From assembly GCA_964598695.1 (NCBI GenBank), contig CAZRDB010000040.1, positions 1 through 30,797 of the forward strand: a stretch of 30,797 nucleotides of DNA. Direction: 5' to 3'. This DNA is from CAZRDB01 sp964598695. GTDB lineage: Bacteria; Armatimonadota; Zipacnadia; UBA1398. The position numbers and the translations under genes are program-made. Below are positions 17,032-22,724 of this stretch, in pieces (position 1 is the first letter of the stretch; the number at the start of each line of letters is the position of its first letter). Under the pieces are notes generated by a model. It was not told the DNA's origin. It saw nothing but the letters and a program-made list of their open reading frames with translations, and did no database searches.

Positions 17032-17541
17032 TCAGCGCGTCGGGCGGCTCCGCCGTCGCCGCGCGCGGGTTGCCTCGCCTCGCTGGCGGGCCCACTGGAT
17101 CGCCTGCCTGCGTTCGGTTCGGTCCCGGCGCCGCAGATGGAGGTAGTGGAACGCCGCGACACCCACGAGCGCGACGGCCACCCCGGTCAGGTTCGCGGTC
17201 ATGTGGGGCGCCTGCTCGTGGCCCGCCAGCACCCGCGCCTGGAGGGTCTCGGAGCCGTAGCTGAAGAGCACGACCAACGCCACGGCTCCACCGAGGACCT
17301 TCTCGAACACCGCGCCCGGGAAGGAGTAGAGCACCGCGCGACACAGGAAGAACGTCAGGGCCCCGAAGGCGCCGGCATGGGCGAGCTTGTCCAGCCCCTC
17401 GGCGTTGAGCCGCTCGAGCTGCGTCGTCTTGTGGTTCAGGATGTCGACGTAGACGATCGCCGCCACCGTGGCGCACACGGGCGCCCACAGGACGACCCAT
17501 CGTCCCACCGCATACAGGATCCTGCCGTTGCCCGTTCGCAT
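17032..17541 (-). CDS. VanZ-like membrane protein
   Basis: This 169-residue protein has about four membrane helices: about 10-30, 55-75, 80-98 and 110-128. The loop LDKLAHAGAFGALTFFL matches the conserved D-K-x-x-H-x-x-x-F core of the VanZ-like family. The last ~40 residues are very basic (many Arg) and should lie in the cytoplasm. VanZ of enterococci raises teicoplanin resistance, but most family members have unknown roles. The ATG at 17541 starts a normal first helix. The gap to the GH127 gene is 170 bp, so co-transcription is possible but unproven. It is divergent from the UDP-sugar dehydrogenase gene. Confidence 0.85.
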   Translation of the reverse strand: MRTGNGRILYAVGRWVVLWAPVCATVAAIVYVDILNHKTTQLERLNAEGLDKLAHAGAFGALTFFLCRAVLYSFPGAVFEKVLGGAVALVVLFSYGSETLQARVLAGHEQAPHMTANLTGVAVALVGVAAFHYLHLRRRDRTERRQAIQWARQRGEATRARRRRSRPTR

Positions 17542-17659
17542 CGCCGGGGGATTCGGGGGACGCGGCGATCCTCCTTCGTCGAGTCGCCTCGCCGCCTCGG
17601 CCAGGGCAGGAGACGCGGCGTGGCGGGCGAATCTGGCACCGAGGCGGTGTCGGAGCGCA

Positions 17660-17710
17660 TGGGGGGGCGTGGCCCGCGCGCGGCCGGGAGTGTCTGTTGG
17701 CGCCCCCCCA
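17660..17710 (+). promoter_or_regulatory. Stable leader hairpin abutting the dehydrogenase ribosome site
   Basis: TGGGGGGGCG (17660-17669) is perfectly complementary to CGCCCCCCCA (17701-17710), giving a 10-bp stem with a 31-base GC-rich loop that itself contains GGCC/GGCC pairing. The right arm ends four bases before GGAGGAG (17714-17720), the probable ribosome site. It could influence translation or attenuate transcription. No ligand-binding fold was recognised. Confidence 0.5.
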
Positions 17711-17729
17711 GATGGAGGAGTGGATCGGC

Positions 17730-18986
17730 TTGGAGAAGCTCTGCGTTGTCGGACTCGGCTACATCGGCCTGCCCACGGCCAGCCTCCTCGCCACGAAGGG
17801 TTTCCAGGTCCACGGCGTCGACACCGACCCCTCGGTCGTCGAGACCATCAACCAAGGCCTGATCCACATCCACGAGCCCGCCCTCGACGTCATCGTGAAG
17901 GCCGCGGTCAACAGCGGACGACTCGCGGCTGCCCTCGAGCCGGAGCCGGCCGACGTCTTCATCCTCGCCGTACCGACACCGATCCGCCCGGACAAGAGCC
18001 CCGAACTCGACTACGTGCTCCGCGCGGCCGAGATGGTCGCCCCCCACGTGCGGCCCGGCAGCCTGGTGATCCTCGAATCGACGAGCCCGGTCTGCACGAC
18101 GGAGACGGTGGCCGGCGTGCTGGCGGCCCGACGGCCCGATCTCCGCCTCGCCTCCCGCGACAACCCGGCCGGGCCCACGGGCTTCGGCGCCGAGCAGGTC
18201 TATGTGGCCCACTGCCCGGAGCGTGTTCTCCCGGGGCAGATCCTGCGGGAGCTGGTGGAGAACGACCGGATCGTGGGCGGCGTCGACCGACCCTCCACGG
18301 AGCGCGCCGTCGCCTTCTACCGGAGCTTCGTGGCCGGCAACATCCTCGCCACGGACTCCCGGACGGCCGAACTCGCCAAGCTCACCGAGAACTCGTTCCG
18401 CGACGTGAACATCGCCTTCGCGAACGAGCTGTCGCTCGTCTGCGAGCGCCTCGCGATCGACGTCTGGGAGTTGGTCTCGCTCGCCAACCACCATCCCCGC
18501 GTGAACATCCTGAAGCCCGGACCGGGCGTCGGCGGCCACTGCATCGCGGTCGATCCGTGGTTCATCGTCGACTCGGTGCCCGACCTCACGCGGCTGATCC
18601 GCACCGCGCGCGAGGTGAACGATGGCAAGCCCCACCACGTGGTTGCCGCCGTGCGGCGCAAGGCCGAGCGCTTCCGCGATCCGGTCATCGCCTGCCTCGG
18701 CTTGGCCTTCAAAGCCGATGTGGACGACCTGCGCGAGAGCCCGGCGGTGGAGATCGTCGCGGCCCTCGCCGAGGAAGCGGTCGGACGACTGCTGGTCGTC
18801 GAGCCGCACGTCCGGGAGCTGCCGCCCGCGCTCCGCGCGCAGGGCGTCTCCCTGACCGACCTCGTCACCGCGCTGGGCGAGGCCGACATCGTCGTGGTCC
18901 TCGTCGACCACACCGCGTTCGGCTACGTCGACCGGTCGGCGATCCAGGACAAGGTCGTCATCGACACCCGAGGGCTCTGGAGATGA
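17730..18986 (+). CDS. wecC: UDP-N-acetyl-D-mannosamine dehydrogenase-type nucleotide-sugar dehydrogenase
   Basis: This 418-residue enzyme oxidises the C6 hydroxyl of a UDP-sugar to a carboxylate with two NAD+, supplying an acidic sugar for surface polysaccharide. The NAD-binding motif GLGYIGLPTA is at the N-terminus. The catalytic cysteine C271 lies in PGVGGHCIAVDPWF, and FKADVDDLRESPA marks the C-terminal domain. The VGGHCIAVDP form resembles WecC-type UDP-ManNAc dehydrogenases more than UDP-glucose dehydrogenases, but the substrate is inferred. TTG at 17730 is preferred because GGAGGAG lies nine bases upstream and the protein then begins MEKLCVVGLG as in homologues. ATG at 17712 or TTG at 17697 are in-frame alternatives without a good ribosome site. 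Confidence 0.92.
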   Translation: MEKLCVVGLGYIGLPTASLLATKGFQVHGVDTDPSVVETINQGLIHIHEPALDVIVKAAVNSGRLAAALEPEPADVFILAVPTPIRPDKSPELDYVLRAAEMVAPHVRPGSLVILESTSPVCTTETVAGVLAARRPDLRLASRDNPAGPTGFGAEQVYVAHCPERVLPGQILRELVENDRIVGGVDRPSTERAVAFYRSFVAGNILATDSRTAELAKLTENSFRDVNIAFANELSLVCERLAIDVWELVSLANHHPRVNILKPGPGVGGHCIAVDPWFIVDSVPDLTRLIRTAREVNDGKPHHVVAAVRRKAERFRDPVIACLGLAFKADVDDLRESPAVEIVAALAEEAVGRLLVVEPHVRELPPALRAQGVSLTDLVTALGEADIVVVLVDHTAFGYVDRSAIQDKVVIDTRGLWR

Positions 18987-18989
18987 CAA

Positions 18990-19017
18990 CGCCGCGCGCC
19001 CGGGAGGGCACGCGGCG
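18990..19017. terminator. Hairpin between the dehydrogenase and PEP-CTERM genes
   Basis: CGCCGCG + GCCC (18990-19001, one mismatch base) pairs with GGGC + CGCGGCG (19006-19017) around a GGGA loop. It begins four bases after the dehydrogenase stop and lies between convergent genes. Confidence 0.65.
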
Positions 19018-19049
19018 ATGGGTGGGTCGTTCGAGCGAGATCCTTCGGC

Positions 19050-19697
19050 CTAGCCGCGGCGGCGCTTCCGCCGGAGCAGCAGGCCCACGCCCCCAGCGCA
19101 GCAGAGCAGCGTCAGCGTCGCGGGTTCCGGCGCCGTCACCATCGTGCCGCCCTTGAGCCAAGCGCCTTTGTAGCTGCCCGTGGGCGTCCAGCCCTTGGCG
19201 TGAATGGCGATCCGGCCCGCGTCCGGCAGCTCCTGGTTCACGCGCAGCCCGAAGATCGCGTCGTCGCCACTGTGGAGCATGTACTTGCCGGGATCGCTCG
19301 GGGTGCCGCCCGGCGACCGCCAGTAGGCCGTGAGGAGTTCATCGGGCGTGTAGCCGCCCGACCACGCCGTCGTGCTGCCGCCCGGCAGGTTCACGAGGCT
19401 GGTGGTCCGGTCGGCATGGAGGCCCGGCTGGTCATCGTACACGTCGAACCAGTCCATCACCGTCTGGCTGGCCGGGATGCTGCTGAGCAGCGACGTGCCG
19501 TTGAACCGGATGCGGTAGATGTACCAGTGGTAAGTTCCGTGCTTCGACCCGCTGGTCCAGTCCTCGGTGTGGTGGCCCATGGTGTAGGAGAACGCGTTCG
19601 GGTCGGTCTGGATGTCGTTCCAGGCCGGCGTCGACGCGTACACGGCGCTGCCCCCGAGGAGGACGAGGGCGAGTGCCCAGGCTGCGGTCGCTCTCAC
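19050..19697 (-). CDS. PEP-CTERM sorted surface protein
   Basis: This 215-residue exported protein has a signal peptide (about 1-21, ending VYAS) and a C-terminal sorting tail. The tail is APEPAT at about 189-194, a hydrophobic helix LTLLCCAGGVGLLL, then RRKRRRG. This tripartite tail is what exosortase recognises and cleaves. The middle part is a beta-rich domain with many Trp, Tyr and Asp and no motif I recognise. PEP-CTERM proteins are typical of bacteria that make exopolysaccharide. The GTG start is supported by GGGGAG 11 bases upstream and by a well-placed promoter. No exosortase gene is in the window. Confidence 0.88.
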   Translation of the reverse strand: MRATAAWALALVLLGGSAVYASTPAWNDIQTDPNAFSYTMGHHTEDWTSGSKHGTYHWYIYRIRFNGTSLLSSIPASQTVMDWFDVYDDQPGLHADRTTSLVNLPGGSTTAWSGGYTPDELLTAYWRSPGGTPSDPGKYMLHSGDDAIFGLRVNQELPDAGRIAIHAKGWTPTGSYKGAWLKGGTMVTAPEPATLTLLCCAGGVGLLLRRKRRRG

Positions 19698-19731
19698 GTC
19701 GATTCACGCTCCCCGACTAGTCGTGTACAGA

Positions 19732-19760
19732 ATTGTAGCCCTCACGTGCGCGCGTGACAA
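19732..19760 (-). promoter_or_regulatory. Predicted promoter of the PEP-CTERM gene
   Basis: Read on the minus strand, TTGTCA (19760-19755) and TACAAT (19737-19732) are separated by 17 bases. Each matches 5 of 6 consensus positions, the best sigma70-type match seen in the window. The leader to the GTG at 19697 would be about 28 bases. Confidence 0.65.
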
Positions 19761-19832
19761 GGTGTCGATCCGCTGTGCCGCGCACAGATTCGGCCGCGAT
19801 TCCTCGTCAGCCAGGAGGCTGGGGCCCGGCGA

Positions 19833-19841
19833 TGGCATAAT
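19833..19841 (+). promoter_or_regulatory. Candidate extended -10 promoter of the three-paralogue operon
   Basis: TG-G-CATAAT (19833-19841) is an extended -10 element with 5 of 6 positions of TATAAT. No convincing -35 box lies upstream. The leader to the ATG at 19940 would be about 90 bases. It is the only AT-rich element between the divergent PEP-CTERM gene and the first paralogue. Confidence 0.4.
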
Positions 19842-19939
19842 TCGGAGGCAGGAGAGTGCGCCGCGAGGCAGGGTCGCCAGTCCCCAACGCCCCGCGGAGC
19901 GCACGGCAGCCCGCACGATCCGCATGGGAGGAACTCGCG

Positions 19940-21202
19940 ATGGGCCCTCAGGACCCCGAAGCAGTTCGACCGACCGCCCCGCCCGAGACGCCGACCCAGG
20001 AGGCCGAAGGGCCGGCCCCGGCCTGTCGCCACTTCATCGACTTGCGCTTCGTGACGCCGCGGCTGCTTGGGCCGGGGCGTTACTTCGTGCTGCGCATCGG
20101 CAAGGACCGCCGCGACGGTCCTCGGCCCTACACCGTTCCCGGGCGGGTCCGCCGCCGGAATCGAACGGTCGCCGCGCTGCTGCTCCAGATGCTCGCCGCC
20201 TGGGTCGTGGCGCTCGTTGTGCTCTTCGCCTGGCTCTCGCAGATGGGTTGCGGAGCGAGCGCGGTGGGCGGAGAGATCGCCGAGCAGACCCCGCTCCCGG
20301 CCGCGGCCGCCGCCGAGTCCGAGGGCGCCGCCGCCGTTCGGGCCTCGCCCCTTCTCTCCGTCTCGCCGACGTCGCTCAACTTCGGGGCGGCCACGGTGAC
20401 GCTGCCCCTCACCATCGGCAACGCCGGGGGAGGCACGCTCACCTGGCAGTGTACCGGCCGAGCCCCGTACGTGACCGTGTCGCCGGCCAGCGGCACCGGC
20501 CGGGGAACCGTGAACGTGACGGTGAAGCGGGATGGCCTGACGGCCGGCACCCGCACCTACTCCGTCACCGTCACCTCCAATGGAGGCACCAAGGTCGTCC
20601 CCGTCTCGTTCGTCGTGGGGGCGCCGCTGCTCGGTGTCTCGCCCACCTCGCTCGCGTTCGGCACGACGGCGACGCAGCTTCCGATCGCGATCACGAACAA
20701 GGGCACCGGAACCCTCACGTGGCAGTGCACGGGCCAGCCGCCCTGGATCACCGTCTCCCCGACCTCCGGGACCGGCCCGGCGACGGTGAAGGTGACCGCC
20801 AACCGGAGCGGACTGACGCCGGCGACCCGCACGTTCACCGTGATGATCACCTCCAACGGGGGCAGCGCCAAGGTCTCGGCGGTCGTCGTGGTGGAGGCGC
20901 CGGGCGTCTGGACCACACCCTCGTCCCTCGACTTCGGCGCGAGCACGCTTGGCCTGAGTCTGACGATTCGCGGCAAGGGCGGGGCGGTTCCGGTCTGGAC
21001 CTGCACCGCCGACCACCCGTGGGTGAGCATGAGCGCGACCTCGGGCACCGGCGCCAAGACGATCACGGTGCGCGTGGACCGCTCGCGCCTCGCCGTGGGC
21101 TCCTACACATCGAACCTCCGCATCAGTTCGAACGTGGGGCGGTGGGTGGTTCCCATCAAGGTGGTCGTCGGAACGGGTGGCGCGACGATCGGAGTGCGAT
21201 AG
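19940..21202 (+). CDS. Tandem paralogue 1: conserved head + membrane helix + three BACON-like domains
   Basis: This 420-residue protein is the first of three adjacent paralogues. A variable Pro/Glu-rich tail (1-30) precedes a conserved head (about 31-76) containing DLRFVTP, YF-x-LRIGKD and a VRRRNR basic end. One membrane helix follows (about 77-100), and the sequence leaves it as QMGCG with C104. The basic head should be cytoplasmic. Outside, three BACON-like repeats of about 92 residues cover 138-229, 230-320 and 321-420, each starting S-P-T/S-S-L-x-F-G and containing W-x-C-T and SGTG. ATG at 19940 is chosen over the upstream GTG at 19856 because GGGAGGA lies seven bases before it and all three paralogues then start alike. 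I do not recognise the head domain; the function is unknown. Confidence 0.85.
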   Translation: MGPQDPEAVRPTAPPETPTQEAEGPAPACRHFIDLRFVTPRLLGPGRYFVLRIGKDRRDGPRPYTVPGRVRRRNRTVAALLLQMLAAWVVALVVLFAWLSQMGCGASAVGGEIAEQTPLPAAAAAESEGAAAVRASPLLSVSPTSLNFGAATVTLPLTIGNAGGGTLTWQCTGRAPYVTVSPASGTGRGTVNVTVKRDGLTAGTRTYSVTVTSNGGTKVVPVSFVVGAPLLGVSPTSLAFGTTATQLPIAITNKGTGTLTWQCTGQPPWITVSPTSGTGPATVKVTANRSGLTPATRTFTVMITSNGGSAKVSAVVVVEAPGVWTTPSSLDFGASTLGLSLTIRGKGGAVPVWTCTADHPWVSMSATSGTGAKTITVRVDRSRLAVGSYTSNLRISSNVGRWVVPIKVVVGTGGATIGVR

Positions 21203-21262
21203 AGACCGTCCGCTCTCGGGGGGAGCGAGGGAGGACGGGCACCGAAAGAGGGAGGTACCGCG

Positions 21263-22654
21263 ATGCTGTCCAGCGACACGCCGATGCAGGCCGGGCCGGG
21301 GAAGCCGGGGGGACCCTCCAACCCAGACCAGGGACGGACCGCGCCCAGCGAGCCGACCACCTATCGCCATGACGTCGACCTGCGGTTCGTCACGCCCCGG
21401 TGGCTCGGTCGGATCTACTTCGACCTGCGGATCGGCAAGGACATCCGCCAGGAGCGGCGTCCCCTCGCCCTCCCCCGCGCCGTGCGCCGGCACAACCGGG
21501 TCGCGGCTGCCGTGCTGGCCCAGATGGCGATCTCGTGGGTCACGGCCGTCATCTTCCTGGGGGCGTTCCTGACCCAGATCGGATGCGGCTCGCAGGTCGT
21601 CGACATCACCGAGCCCACCGACCCGTCGTCGATCTCCGGACCGGCCGGCGGGACCGACACCACCACCGAGCCGACGGGCGGCGGCACGCTCACCGAGCCG
21701 ACGGGCGGCGGAACGCCCCTGGAGCCCGGCTCGGGTGAGACCGGGATCACGGAGCCGAGCGGGGGCGAGGAGACGACGGCCGACCCCGGAGAGCTGACCT
21801 TCTCCGTCGTGTGGCCGGAAGTGGAGTCGCGTCTGATTCCCACGGCCGCCCAGAGCATCGTTCTCGTCGTGACCGACATGGCGACCAAAGCGGAGCTGGG
21901 GCGGGCGGTGCTCACCCGCACCAACACCAGCGCCACCCTCGGGAGCCTGCCGGCATGGCACTCCTGCCTCGTGGCGGCGACGGCGCGGCCCAACCTCGAT
22001 GGCTCGGGCATCGCGCAGGCGATGGGTTCGCAGATCGTCACGATCCCGAGCGGCTCGAGCGTCGCCGTGAGCCTGACGCTGGCCACCACCATCACCGCCG
22101 TCCAGATCTCGGCGCCTCGGACCCAGATGACCGTCGGATCGACGGCGACGTTCGTCCCCACGGCCAAGGACACGCGCGGCAACATCGTCCTGGTCAGCAA
22201 TGCCAAGTGGTCGTGGCAGGCCAGCCCCTCAACGGTCGCCCGGGTCGACGCGAACGGCCTCGTCACGGCCCTCGCGCCCGGCACGGCCTCGGTCACCGTC
22301 ACCGACCTGGAGTCGGGCAAGAGCGCCTCGCTGGGCGTCACGGTGCCGACGCCCGGCATGAGCGTGACACCGACCAGTCTCGACTTCGGCACCGCGACAA
22401 CGGCCCTGACGATCGAGATCGCCGGCACCGGCGGCGCCTCACCCGCGTGGACCTGCACCCCCGGCGCCTCATGGCTGACGGTCAGCAAGTCCAGCGGCAC
22501 CGGCGCCGCAACCGTGACCATCGAGGTCGATCGGGCCGGCATGGCCATCGGCGCCCACACATCCACCGTGCAGGTGGTTTCGAGCGTCGGCACAAAGACA
22601 GTAACGGTCAAGGTGACCCAGGCATCGGGTGGACTCAGCATCGGAGTCAGCTAG
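21263..22654 (+). CDS. Tandem paralogue 2: conserved head + membrane helix + linker, Ig-like and BACON-like domains
   Basis: This 463-residue protein repeats the head of its neighbours: RHDVDLRFVTP, IYFDLRIGKD and AVRRHNR at about 35-79. A membrane helix (about 80-105) is followed by QIGCG with C108. A Thr/Pro/Gly-rich linker (about 112-172) includes a 27-bp DNA repeat. The exterior part has a beta-sandwich beginning SVVWPE (about 177-275), a bacterial Ig-like (Big_2) domain (about 275-370) with LVTALAPGTASVTVTD, and one BACON-like domain ending SIGVS (about 372-463). The ATG has GGAGG seven bases upstream. It lies 60 bp after paralogue 1 and 70 bp before paralogue 3, so an operon is likely. 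Role unknown; a surface adhesin or scaffold is one possibility. Confidence 0.85.
   Translation: MLSSDTPMQAGPGKPGGPSNPDQGRTAPSEPTTYRHDVDLRFVTPRWLGRIYFDLRIGKDIRQERRPLALPRAVRRHNRVAAAVLAQMAISWVTAVIFLGAFLTQIGCGSQVVDITEPTDPSSISGPAGGTDTTTEPTGGGTLTEPTGGGTPLEPGSGETGITEPSGGEETTADPGELTFSVVWPEVESRLIPTAAQSIVLVVTDMATKAELGRAVLTRTNTSATLGSLPAWHSCLVAATARPNLDGSGIAQAMGSQIVTIPSGSSVAVSLTLATTITAVQISAPRTQMTVGSTATFVPTAKDTRGNIVLVSNAKWSWQASPSTVARVDANGLVTALAPGTASVTVTDLESGKSASLGVTVPTPGMSVTPTSLDFGTATTALTIEIAGTGGASPAWTCTPGASWLTVSKSSGTGAATVTIEVDRAGMAIGAHTSTVQVVSSVGTKTVTVKVTQASGGLSIGVS
21665..21718 (+). repeat. Two-copy 27-bp coding repeat in the linker of paralogue 2
   Basis: Copies at 21665-21691 and 21692-21718 differ at only a few bases and encode TEPTGGGTL and TEPTGGGTP. 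Diverged versions continue downstream (EPGSGETG, TEPSGGEET). Such in-frame repeats commonly vary linker length by slippage. Confidence 0.8.
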
Positions 22655-22724
22655 GCGGCGTCGGCGCCGGCCCGCGCGAGCCGCAGGCCGGTGGCCGAGT
22701 GCCGAAGTGTGGGAGGCAACCGCA

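Noticed and set aside
17032..17541. Glycopeptide-resistance locus based on VanZ similarity
   Set aside because: No vanA, vanH, vanX or vanS/R genes are present; VanZ-like proteins alone are widespread.
19742..21961. A 739-codon minus-strand open frame opposite paralogues 1 and 2
   Set aside because: The paralogues show domain structure and synonymous divergence on the plus strand; the antisense frame is low-complexity Arg/Gly-rich.
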